Assembly: GCA_041651175.1 (NCBI GenBank)
Contig: JBAZJT010000011.1
Span: forward strand, 1-64,000
Source: Elusimicrobiales bacterium
GTDB taxonomy: Bacteria; Elusimicrobiota; Elusimicrobia; Elusimicrobiales; Elusimicrobiaceae
Length of the DNA: 64,000 nucleotides
Direction: 5' to 3'
Below the pieces are notes generated by a model. The model was not told the origin of the DNA, did no database searches, and saw only the letters and a list, made by a program, of their open reading frames with translations. Numbering within the stretch: position 1 is the first letter of the stretch; each line of letters begins with the position of its first letter. Of the stretch, positions 54,323-61,779 are shown piece after piece. The translations under genes were made by a program, and so were the position numbers.

Positions 54323-54362
54323 TTGACAGCGGCGTAAACTAATACTAAAATAGTCTTAGTAT
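54323..54362 (+). promoter_or_regulatory. Rrf2-hcp promoter with overlapping inverted repeat
   Basis: TTGACA (54323-54328), a 17-bp spacer and TAAAAT (54346-54351). The inverted repeat ATACTAA-7 nt-TTAGTAT (54342-54362) overlaps the -10 and the first bases of the start codon. It is a likely operator for the Rrf2 protein. The -10 ends 9 nt before the ATG, so the mRNA should be nearly leaderless. Confidence 0.8.
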
Positions 54363-54780
54363 GGCGCTGCTAAGCAGGGAAACCGATTATGCCGTGCGCG
54401 CGCTGGCCGTGCTGGCCGGGGCGGGGGAGGGGAAGCATGTATCCTCGTCCGAAATTTCGCGCGTGCAGCGCATACCGCTGTCTTTCCTGCGGCGCATTCT
54501 GGGCGGGCTTTTGCGCGCGGGCCTTATAGAAGCGCGCGAGGGCAGAAACGGCGGCGTCCGGCTGGCCCGCAAGCCGGAAACCATATCCATAGCCTCGGTG
54601 ATGGAGATTTTTCAGGGGCCGGTTTCGCTTTCGCGCTGCATATTCCGGCGCAGGCTTTGCCGCAACGGCGGAACCTGCGTCCTGAGGCGGGAAATAGCGG
54701 ATATAGAATCCTACGCGGCGCGGAAGCTGGCGGGACTGACTGTCGCTGATTTGCTGAGGATACAAAGGAGAAAATCATGA
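54361..54780 (+). CDS. Rrf2-family Fe-S regulator (NsrR/IscR-like)
   Basis: 139 aa. N-terminal winged helix (RETDYAVRALAVLAG, SSSEISRVQRIPLSFLRRIL, GGVRLARKP) and three cysteines in CIFRRRLCRNGGTC, the usual cluster ligands. With hcp directly downstream (ATGA overlap) it probably senses nitric oxide or redox stress and represses its own operon through the inverted repeat over its promoter. The ligand is inferred from context. Confidence 0.88.
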   Translation: MALLSRETDYAVRALAVLAGAGEGKHVSSSEISRVQRIPLSFLRRILGGLLRAGLIEAREGRNGGVRLARKPETISIASVMEIFQGPVSLSRCIFRRRLCRNGGTCVLRREIADIESYAARKLAGLTVADLLRIQRRKS

Positions 54781-56435
54781 CGATGTACTGCAGACAGTGC
54801 GAACAGACACAGGGCGGCAAAAACTGCCTTAATCAGGGCGTATGCGGCAAAACGGCGGAAACCGCCGCCATGCAGGACATGCTGGTTTACGCGCTTAAAG
54901 GGCTTGGCTTCTGGGGCCATCAGGCGCGCAAGCTGGGAATCGCGGACGAACAGGCCGACAGGCTGGTTATGGAAGGCCTGTTCACCACCGTTACAAACGT
55001 AAACTTCGCGCCGGAGACTATCGCGCCGCTTATCGGGAAAGCCGCCGCCGCGCGCGAGCGGCTGCGCGGCAAGGTCATGGCGGCAAGGCCTTTTACCGGC
55101 ACAATTCCGGCGGCGGCGGAAATAATTCCGGCGCAAACCGTCGCAGAGCTGCTGAAGCAGTCCGGCCAGGCCGCGCTGCCCGCGGACAGCGCAAACGAGG
55201 ACATACGCTCACTGCGCGAAATTCTGCTTTACGGCCTCAAGGGAATGGCCGCCTACGCCGACCATGCGGCTGTTCTGGGCAAAAGCAGCGATGAGGTCAA
55301 CGCATTCTTCCATGAAGGGCTTGCCGCGCTGACGGACAATTCGCTCTCCGCGCAGGATTATGTGGCCCTTATCATGCGTTTCGGCCAGGTCAATCTCAAA
55401 TGCCTGGAATTGCTGGACGACGCCAACACCGGCGCCTACGGCCATCCGGCTCCGGTCAAAGTGCCGCTGGGCCATAAAAAGGGACCGGCGATACTGGTGT
55501 CTGGGCATGACTTGCGCGACCTTTATCAGTTGCTGGAGCAGACCAAGGATAAAGGAATCACCGTCTACACGCATGGCGAAATGCTGCCGGCCCACGCCTA
55601 TCCTAAGCTGAAGGCCTTCCCGCATTTCTACGGCCATTACGGCACGGCGTGGCAAAATCAGTACAAGGAGTTTGACGCCTTCCCCGGCGCGATACTGATG
55701 ACAACCAACTGCATACAGCGTCCCGCCAAAAGCTACATGGACCGCATTTTCACGACGGGACTTGTGCAGTGGCCGGGGGTGGAGCATATCGGCGCGGGCG
55801 AAGACGGCGCAAAAGACTTCTCCCCGGTGATAAGAAAAGCGGTTGCCGCCGGAGGGTTCAGCGAGGACGCCGCCGGTAAAGAAATCACTGTCGGCTTCGG
55901 GCGCAACACCCTGCTGGGCGCGGCGGAGACGGTGGTCAAACTGGTCAAGGCCGGCAAAATCCGCCATTTCTTCCTGATAGGCGGCTGCGACGGCGCGAAA
56001 CCGGGCCGCAATTATTACACCGAGTTCGCGCAGAAAATTCCCAAGGACTGCCTGATACTGACGCTGGCCTGCGGCAAATTCCGTTTCAACACGTTGGAAT
56101 TCGGCGAGCTTGAGGGGCTGCCCCGGCTGCTGGACTGCGGACAGTGCAATGACGCATACACGGCGATAGTGATAGCCTCCGCGCTGGCGAAGGCGTTCAA
56201 CTGTTCAGTAAACGAGCTGCCGCTGTCGCTGGTGCTTTCCTGGTACGAGCAGAAGGCGGTGTGCATACTGCTGACGCTATTCTCGCTGGGGATCAAAAAC
56301 ATCAGGCTGGGGCCGTCGCTGCCGGCCTTCGTATCCCCGAATGTGCTGAATATACTGGTGGAGAATTTCGCAATAAAACCCGTCTCCACGCCGGATAACG
56401 ACCTGGCGGAAATGCTGGGCGCGATAAAGCGGTAA
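54777..56435 (+). CDS. hcp: hybrid cluster protein (hydroxylamine reductase)
   Basis: 552 aa. The N-terminal cluster ligands are in YCRQCEQTQGGKNC...GVCGK, as in clostridial and desulfovibrio-type Hcp. Hybrid-cluster ligands include HGEMLPAHAYP, TTNCIQRP, GGCDGAKPGRNYY, LACGKFRF and DCGQCNDAY. Works in anaerobic NO and nitroxyl/hydroxylamine detoxification. No adjacent Hcr reductase; ferredoxin (26661-26831) could supply electrons. Confidence 0.96.
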   Translation: MTMYCRQCEQTQGGKNCLNQGVCGKTAETAAMQDMLVYALKGLGFWGHQARKLGIADEQADRLVMEGLFTTVTNVNFAPETIAPLIGKAAAARERLRGKVMAARPFTGTIPAAAEIIPAQTVAELLKQSGQAALPADSANEDIRSLREILLYGLKGMAAYADHAAVLGKSSDEVNAFFHEGLAALTDNSLSAQDYVALIMRFGQVNLKCLELLDDANTGAYGHPAPVKVPLGHKKGPAILVSGHDLRDLYQLLEQTKDKGITVYTHGEMLPAHAYPKLKAFPHFYGHYGTAWQNQYKEFDAFPGAILMTTNCIQRPAKSYMDRIFTTGLVQWPGVEHIGAGEDGAKDFSPVIRKAVAAGGFSEDAAGKEITVGFGRNTLLGAAETVVKLVKAGKIRHFFLIGGCDGAKPGRNYYTEFAQKIPKDCLILTLACGKFRFNTLEFGELEGLPRLLDCGQCNDAYTAIVIASALAKAFNCSVNELPLSLVLSWYEQKAVCILLTLFSLGIKNIRLGPSLPAFVSPNVLNILVENFAIKPVSTPDNDLAEMLGAIKR

Positions 56436-56444
56436 CACTTACGG

Positions 56445-56474
56445 CGCGGCGGGCAAATGTATTTGCCCGCCGCG
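56445..56474 (+). terminator. rho-independent terminator of hcp
   Basis: A perfect 14-bp stem (CGCGGCGGGCAAAT and its complement) with a 2-nt loop, followed by TTATTTTTTG. It abuts the stop codon of the convergent flippase gene. Confidence 0.92.
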
Positions 56475-57896
56475 TTATTTTTTGAAATACCCGTTCATCC
56501 AGAGCAGTATCGGCAACAGCGCGGCGAGGACCGCCTTGGAAATCAGTATCCTGGCAGGCATGTCGCAGAAAACCCCGGCGGCGGCATACTGCGCCAGCCA
56601 CAGCGCGCCGGCGCACATCAGCGCCTGCCCCGCGCGCGAAAAATCATAAGGCACCGGGTAAAGTTTGCGCGAGAAGGCCAGCATCACAGCCGCCATCAGC
56701 GCATAGCTGATAAACGTCGCCCAGGCCGCGCCCATGAAAGAAAATTTCGGTATCAGCAGCAGATTGGCCGCGATATTGGACAACGCGCCGACCGCCGTGG
56801 TCCAGGCGATTATCTTGGTTTTCTTGGCGATGACCGGCCCGGCGAGGAAATTTACATAGAACCCGTAAAACAAATACCCCGCCAGCACCACCGGCACTAC
56901 CGGCAGCCCGCCCCAGTAGCGCGGGTCTATCAAATGCCAGCCGCCGATATCCAGCCGCACGATGTCGCCTATAAAAAACGACAGCGCCAGCACCACAAAA
57001 GCCCCGAAGGCCGCGAAATAATTGAACACCCGCGCGAATACCTCCGGCGCGCCCGGCTTGCCGGCATGTTCCAGAAAAAACGGCCGCCAGGCCTGGTCAA
57101 ACATGCTTACAACCAGCATCATGAATATCCCCAGCCTGTAGCCCGCCTGATAAATGCCCACGGTGGACTGGTTGGTGAGGAAAAGCAGTATCGGCCTGTC
57201 TATGACCTGCACGGCCATAGCCGCCAGCCCCGCCGGCACCAGCGGCCAGGAAAAAGCCAGCATTTCCCGGAAAACCTCTTTTGAGAACCGCCACCGCAGC
57301 GATTGCGTGATGACCGGCGTCAGCAGCACAAGCGACGCCGCAGACGCCGCCACAGACGCCATCAGCGCGCCTTCCGGCCCGGTTTTCAGCTTGAGCAGCA
57401 GTATCACGGTTGCCGCCAGGTTCACCGCTATGTTGGCCGCGCGTATGGAGGCGTAGCGCAGCGCTCTGTGTTCCATGCGCAGCTTGGCGAAAGGCACGCA
57501 CATCGCCGCGTCCATGGCCAGCACTATGGCGGCATAGGCCACCAGCTCGGAATACCGCCCGCCAATTCCACCTATAACCGCGGCGGGCCCGCGCAGCACG
57601 CACAGCAGCGCGGCCAGCGCCGCCGAGGCCGCTATCACCGGCCAAAACGCGGTGGAAAATACCGTTTTCTCGTCGTTTTCGCGGTTGACGGACAGGCGCA
57701 TGTACGCCTGGTCCATCCCGAACTGGAATATGACGCCCAGAAAGGCCACATAGGAATAAACCGCCGCCACCACGCCGTGCTGCTCCGGCGCGAAGGCGCG
57801 GGTGTAGACGGGCAGCAGGAAAAAATTCAGCAGCCGCGCCAGCACGGTGGAAAGGCCGTATATGGCCGATTCCTTTCCCAAGTCCCTTATACGCAT
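56475..57896 (-). CDS. polysaccharide flippase (Wzx/RfbX, MATE-like)
   Basis: 473 aa with about 12-14 membrane segments. It starts with IRDLGKESAIYGLSTVLARLLNFFLLPVYTRAF, typical of oligosaccharide flippases (PST family). ATG at 57896 is chosen because it matches that start and lies 6 nt after a TATAAT (57908-57903), giving a leaderless mRNA. The longer upstream frame reads antisense through tRNA-Gln and is an artefact. No other glycan genes are beside it. Confidence 0.88.
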   Translation of the reverse strand: MRIRDLGKESAIYGLSTVLARLLNFFLLPVYTRAFAPEQHGVVAAVYSYVAFLGVIFQFGMDQAYMRLSVNRENDEKTVFSTAFWPVIAASAALAALLCVLRGPAAVIGGIGGRYSELVAYAAIVLAMDAAMCVPFAKLRMEHRALRYASIRAANIAVNLAATVILLLKLKTGPEGALMASVAASAASLVLLTPVITQSLRWRFSKEVFREMLAFSWPLVPAGLAAMAVQVIDRPILLFLTNQSTVGIYQAGYRLGIFMMLVVSMFDQAWRPFFLEHAGKPGAPEVFARVFNYFAAFGAFVVLALSFFIGDIVRLDIGGWHLIDPRYWGGLPVVPVVLAGYLFYGFYVNFLAGPVIAKKTKIIAWTTAVGALSNIAANLLLIPKFSFMGAAWATFISYALMAAVMLAFSRKLYPVPYDFSRAGQALMCAGALWLAQYAAAGVFCDMPARILISKAVLAALLPILLWMNGYFKK

Positions 57897-58048
57897 TTTT
57901 TCATTATAATAGATTTGGGCCGTTTCCCGTCCATGCGCGGCCACAGTATTGAGACAGGGTAATTCCGGCAGCTTGATTCGCAGGCGCCTTGCAGTTCGCC
58001 TTGAGCGGCGCGCATTTAACGGCACTCGCCACCGGTTGCGATTTTGGG

Positions 58049-58054
58049 TATAAT
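58049..58054 (+). promoter_or_regulatory. -10 box of tRNA-Gln promoter
   Basis: TATAAT, 31 nt before the tRNA. The -35 is weak. Confidence 0.45.
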
Positions 58055-58085
58055 GTGAATGTTGGGCGGCGGTTCGCGCCCGAAT

Positions 58086-58159
58086 TCCGGGATGGTGTAA
58101 CGGTAGCACAAGCGGCTCTGAACCGCTTTGTCTAGGTTCGAATCCTAGTCCCGGAGCCA
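58086..58159 (+). tRNA. tRNA-Gln (CTG)
   Basis: Acceptor TCCGGGA/TCCCGGA, D arm with TGTAACGGTAGCAC, anticodon loop CTCTGAA (anticodon CTG), T arm CTAGGTTCGAATCCTAG and discriminator G. CCA is encoded (58157-58159), unlike tRNA-His here. The recombinase gene ends inside it on the other strand, so it is a likely integration site. Confidence 0.97.
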
Positions 58160-59709
58160 TGTATTTGCAAAGATAGAACTTCTGCCCTTTTAGCGTTCGG
58201 CGCTAAGGGCAGTTTGTATTTTATGTGGCCTCCGCCCGGCGTGTCCAGTTCAATGCGCTGTACCCAGTTGCTGAGGAACGATTTCGTCTCGGTTATGCTG
58301 GATTTCTCCAAAAAGCCGCAAAGTTCGTCCGAGTAGTCCTTAAGCTCCTTGTCCGACACGTTTATCGTTTCCTTGGCGTATTCCGCGTTCAGCGCGGCTT
58401 TCATGCCCTCCAAGGCCTTTAGCTGCTCCCGGAGTTGTTTTATGCGCGGGGCCAAGTCCTCGACCTTCACATGGCCCGTTTCCAGCGCGTTATAAAGCTT
58501 CTGCAGGCGCTTATTGGCATCCACTATCTGCAGGTCCTTTTCGGCTATACGGTCGCGCAGTCCGCCTTTTGAGGCCAGCAACTCCTCGTTTATATCCTGC
58601 ACCAGCTTGCCAAGATTTTCTTTGGTTACAACCCGTTCGCGTATTTTGGCTATTACCGCGTCCTCCAGTTTCTTGCGCGGCACAAAGCCGCAATCACACA
58701 CGGATTTGCCGCGTTTGAGGTAATTCTGGCAGGCGTAGTAGAAAAATTTGCTGGATTTCGCCGCGCTGCCGATTAGCTTCGCGCCGCATTTGCCGCAATA
58801 AACCATCCCGGACAGGAGGTAATCGCTGCCAGCTTCGCGCGGATGCATAATTTGCGGAGCCCGTGATTTCATAAGTGCCACCACCTTGTTAAAAGTTTCC
58901 TTGTCCACAATCGCCGGATGCGCGTTTTCCACGCGAATCAGCTTGTCCTCCGGCTTTTTGCGGCGGACTTCCTCGTGCTTGGCGTAACGGTTGAATATCA
59001 CCGCGCCGGTATAGGTTTCATTGGTCAGCATATAATGGATGACGGTCTTGCTCCACGGGAACCCGGCCCGCGTTTTTGCGCCTTCGCTATTCAAAACTTT
59101 GGTGATTTCCTTGGTGCCCAAGCCTTTTATAGCCATTTCAAACATCCTGCGCACAACGGATGCCTCCGCCGGTTCTATGTCCAGTTTGGCCTTCTCGTTT
59201 CCATTGACCATGACCTTGAGGCGTTTGTAGCCGTAAGGGGCGGCTCCGCCGTTGCAGAAGCCGCGTGCGGCGTTCTCGCGCATGCCGCGTATCGTATCGC
59301 TTGAAAGATTGAGCGAGTAAAATTCGTCAACCGCTTCCAGCATGGCTTCCATCAGGTGGCCGGACGGCGTATCATCTATCGGTTCATTGATGGAAACGAC
59401 GTCCACACCATGCTTGCGAAGCAGCTTCTTGTAAAGGATTGAGTCTTCGCGGTTTCGTGCGAAACGGGAGAATTTCCAGACCAAAATGGTGTCAAAGGGA
59501 CAGATTTTCTGTTTAGCGGCGTAAATCATCTCCTGAAACTTGGGGCGGTCGGCAGAGCGCGCGGATTCGGCCTCGTCTATAAATTCAGCAATGATGCTGC
59601 CGCCTTTTTTGAGCGCATATTCGCGCAATGCCTTCAACTGGGCGGGGATTGAGAGGTCCTTGTCCGCCTGGCCTTGCGAAGATACTCTTGCGTATAACGC
59701 CGCTTTCAT
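58132..59709 (-). CDS. large serine recombinase (phage integrase)
   Basis: 525 aa. N-terminal resolvase domain with YARVSSQGQ (catalytic Ser-10), FSRFARNRED and SAR... regions; recombinase domain (~165-270) with GGAAPYGYK; zinc ribbon (CGKCGAKL ... YYACQNYLKRGKSVCDC); then a coiled coil (~375-440). Its last nine residues and TAG stop come from the antisense of tRNA-Gln, and the ~12 codons before from a terminator hairpin. Most tRNA-site integrases are tyrosine recombinases, so this is unusual. Confidence 0.92.
   Translation of the reverse strand: MKAALYARVSSQGQADKDLSIPAQLKALREYALKKGGSIIAEFIDEAESARSADRPKFQEMIYAAKQKICPFDTILVWKFSRFARNREDSILYKKLLRKHGVDVVSINEPIDDTPSGHLMEAMLEAVDEFYSLNLSSDTIRGMRENAARGFCNGGAAPYGYKRLKVMVNGNEKAKLDIEPAEASVVRRMFEMAIKGLGTKEITKVLNSEGAKTRAGFPWSKTVIHYMLTNETYTGAVIFNRYAKHEEVRRKKPEDKLIRVENAHPAIVDKETFNKVVALMKSRAPQIMHPREAGSDYLLSGMVYCGKCGAKLIGSAAKSSKFFYYACQNYLKRGKSVCDCGFVPRKKLEDAVIAKIRERVVTKENLGKLVQDINEELLASKGGLRDRIAEKDLQIVDANKRLQKLYNALETGHVKVEDLAPRIKQLREQLKALEGMKAALNAEYAKETINVSDKELKDYSDELCGFLEKSSITETKSFLSNWVQRIELDTPGGGHIKYKLPLAPNAKRAEVLSLQIHGSGTRIRT
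58182..58222 (+). terminator. rho-independent terminator of tRNA-Gln inside the recombinase gene
   Basis: Stem CTGCCCTT(TT)AGCG with CGCTAAGGGCAG and a TTCG-type loop, followed by TTTGTATTTT. It lies 22 nt past the tRNA and is antisense to the 3' coding part of the recombinase. Confidence 0.8.
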
Positions 59710-59728
59710 AACAATACCCGCTCCTCGG

Positions 59729-60043
59729 CTATTTCACCGCCCTGAAATATGCGGACAGCAGCTTTGCAGTCAATTCGCTTTTGCCGCCGATGTGCCAGTC
59801 CATGTTCTTTTCCGGCGGGACTGGGCATTTATAGTCGTAGATGCTGAATTCCAGCCCGTTGATTTTGCCGACCCATTCAATATTGCTCTTGCCGCTTGGG
59901 AATGCGAACGGGCGGGGCTTGCCGAATACTCGGACAAGGTCTCTGTATGTCGTGCCGTCGGGCATGTAGCCGACGAGGCTTATGCCGGTTTCCGGGCCTT
60001 GGCCCATTTTGATTTCCACGTCTACGGACACTCGGATTTTCAT
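59729..60043 (-). CDS. prophage protein of unknown function
   Basis: 104 aa, ribosome-binding site GGAG present. Not recognised. It contains TTYRDLVRVFGKPRPF and WHIGGKSELTAKLLSAYFRA and looks alpha/beta. It sits 19 nt upstream of the recombinase gene in the same direction. Confidence 0.6.
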   Translation of the reverse strand: MKIRVSVDVEIKMGQGPETGISLVGYMPDGTTYRDLVRVFGKPRPFAFPSGKSNIEWVGKINGLEFSIYDYKCPVPPEKNMDWHIGGKSELTAKLLSAYFRAVK

Positions 60044-60053
60044 AGCGTCTCCG

Positions 60054-60323
60054 TTAAAATTCCGCGTTTTTGATTGCGCCGGTTTCGGCGTCGCGGACGG
60101 TGTAATAGCGTTTGTTGCTCCGCCAACTGCCGTCGGTGAATTGCTCCTCTATGGTGATGCTCCATTTCGCCTTCGGCAGGGTTTTGCGGACTATCGCCAG
60201 CTTTTCAAGCGCGGCGGGGATGTAGTCCTCGGTCTTGCCGGTCAGGGCGACGTCTTCCACGTACATCTCCGAGCCGTCCTGCTTGAGGCTCAGATACCGC
60301 GACTTCAGCGTTTTGCCGGTCAT
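60054..60323 (-). CDS. prophage protein of unknown function
   Basis: 89 aa, start after CAGGAGGCGAT. Charged, alpha/beta (SLKQDGSEMYVEDVALTG, WSITIEEQFTDGSWR). Overlaps the next upstream gene by 4 nt. Not recognised. Confidence 0.6.
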   Translation of the reverse strand: MTGKTLKSRYLSLKQDGSEMYVEDVALTGKTEDYIPAALEKLAIVRKTLPKAKWSITIEEQFTDGSWRSNKRYYTVRDAETGAIKNAEF

Positions 60324-60577
60324 ATCGCCTCCTGTACTTTTATCCGCGCGAGTGTTTTGCCGTCGTGCCGGATTACAAACCGGATGCGGCTTTTGCCGTT
60401 GCGGACTTCGGGGCGGCGGGCTTGCGCCCCGGCAAATGCCTGCGCTTCTGCTGCCGTGTTGAACTTGCCGATTGTGCGGCGTATCGTGCTGCGGAACCTC
60501 GTCCCCGCCAGCGCCGTTGATACCGCCGTCACGTAAAACCTCGCTTTATTTACCGTCTCAGAATCCATCGTTTTCAT
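60320..60577 (-). CDS. small basic prophage protein
   Basis: 85 aa from an ATG at 60577 preceded by CGGAGGCCGT. It resembles an AP2/integrase-like N-terminal arm type sheet (TIGKFNTAAEAQAFAGAQARR, RIRFVIRHDGKTLARI), suggesting nucleic-acid binding. The family is unsure. Confidence 0.55.
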   Translation of the reverse strand: MKTMDSETVNKARFYVTAVSTALAGTRFRSTIRRTIGKFNTAAEAQAFAGAQARRPEVRNGKSRIRFVIRHDGKTLARIKVQEAI

Positions 60578-60738
60578 ACGGCCTCCGTTAGCTGTCATCA
60601 TGAACATACAATGACTTCGGCGATTAATCCAGTCCTTTCCGGAAGCCCTTTACCGTCAGGGAAACAGCCCTTGACTTCATCCCGGAAACCCTTTATTTTC
60701 TGGCCCGCCCGGCCCCATAAACCGGGCGGGCTTTGCGT
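60578..60738. other. prophage intergenic gap with hairpin
   Basis: No gene. A 10-bp hairpin (GCCCGCCCGG / CCGGGCGGGC, 60703-60731) lies just past the holin-like gene stop and probably ends the lysis transcript. Confidence 0.55.
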
Positions 60739-61068
60739 TCACGCGCTCGCGGGCAGGATTTTGCCCAGCCAGTCTTTGCCGACCAGCTTGTTGAGCGCGG
60801 CCACCACCGCGTCTATCGCCCAGCCGATGAGCATTCCTTCTATGCTCTCCGGCAGGAACGGGATGTCTATCAGCGCGTTGAGGACGGCGACGGCTAACGC
60901 CTTCTTATCCGCGCCTTTGAGGCCTTCGTCCTGACCGACGGCTTCGACCAGCTTCACGACATCCGGGATAGCCTCCGCCGCATCCTTGAGGCTTTTCACG
61001 GCCTTGATTTTGCCCTTCAGTTCGCCCAGCCCGTCCAGTAACTCTTTTGCCTTCGCTTCGTAGTCCAT
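60739..61068 (-). CDS. holin-like or phage-associated membrane protein
   Basis: 109 aa. A charged helical N-terminus (KAKELLDGLGELKGKIKAVK) and a hydrophobic C-terminal segment (ESIEGMLIGWAIDAVVAALNKLVG). Size, place after the peptidase and GGAG site suit a lysis-module protein. A holin role is inferred only. Confidence 0.5.
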   Translation of the reverse strand: MDYEAKAKELLDGLGELKGKIKAVKSLKDAAEAIPDVVKLVEAVGQDEGLKGADKKALAVAVLNALIDIPFLPESIEGMLIGWAIDAVVAALNKLVGKDWLGKILPASA

Positions 61069-61080
61069 GGTGTCTCCTGT

Positions 61081-61521
61081 TTACGCCAGTTTCGTGTATT
61101 TGCCGTCTTTGAACGCCAACACCTCGCGCTTGCCGCCGGTGCTGGCGTGAATCCACCGTGAGCCGCCGCGCCGTTCGTCAATAAGCTGTCCGAACGGGAT
61201 GCCGGATTCTTTCCACAGCCAGTTGAACGCGTCGTCTATGCTCACGCCTTTCACCTCAAAATCCGCCGCTTGTCCCAGCGTATGCTGGCTTGACGCGCTG
61301 CCGCCGATGGCCTTGTTAAGCTCGTAACACCTAAAGCCGGAATGCGCTATGACCGGCTTGCCGTAATGCGTCCGCACCGGCTCAAGGATGAGGCGGCACA
61401 GGCCGGTAAGCTCGGCGACATAGGGCATCGCCTTTCGGCGGTTAAGCTCCCGGAACCCCGGCTTGCCGGTGCGCGTAAGTTCAAAGAATGTGAAATGTTC
61501 CGTCAGTTTGAAGTCGTTCAT
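61081..61521 (-). CDS. M15-family D-Ala-D-Ala carboxypeptidase/endolysin
   Basis: 146 aa from ATG 61521 (GGAG upstream). Zinc-site motifs SQHTLGQAADFEV (H and D ligands) and RWIHAST (third His), with IAHSGFRCYELN. Cleaves peptidoglycan stem peptides, here probably for host lysis. It has no signal peptide. It overlaps the XhlA-like gene by 4 nt. Confidence 0.88.
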   Translation of the reverse strand: MNDFKLTEHFTFFELTRTGKPGFRELNRRKAMPYVAELTGLCRLILEPVRTHYGKPVIAHSGFRCYELNKAIGGSASSQHTLGQAADFEVKGVSIDDAFNWLWKESGIPFGQLIDERRGGSRWIHASTGGKREVLAFKDGKYTKLA

Positions 61522-61778
61522 TTGCCGCTCCATTTAAGCCCCAGTTGGAATATGGCGTTCACCGCCAGCGTTATGCCGCCGACGAGCCATGAAATCTTGG
61601 TTTTCATGGCCCTCAGTTCCTCGGCGAGGCCGATTTGGCCGTTGCCGTTGACCGTATGCTCCAGCCGCGATACTCGCCCATCGTTGGCGGCCTTGTCCTG
61701 CGCGTAACCGGCAAGATGCGCGTCCTGTTTGGCCTCTATGCGGGCCAATCGTTCAAGTATTTCGTCGAGTTTGCTCAT
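61518..61778 (-). CDS. XhlA-like small phage membrane protein
   Basis: 86 aa: coiled coil (LDEILERLARIEAKQDAHL, RVSRLEHTV) and a C-terminal membrane helix (ISWLVGGITLAVNAIFQLGL). This plan matches haemolysin XhlA-type lysis accessory proteins. Start at 61778 follows GGAGGAGGG. Confidence 0.7.
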   Translation of the reverse strand: MSKLDEILERLARIEAKQDAHLAGYAQDKAANDGRVSRLEHTVNGNGQIGLAEELRAMKTKISWLVGGITLAVNAIFQLGLKWSGK

Positions 61779-61779
61779 A

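Noticed and set aside
57897..58160. N-terminal extension of the flippase frame into tRNA-Gln
   Set aside because: It reads antisense through a tRNA (the well-known GFEPRQSG-type artefact), and a good start with promoter lies at 57896.
60054..60577. Possible CRISPR or repeat array in the small prophage genes
   Set aside because: No regularly spaced direct repeats are present.
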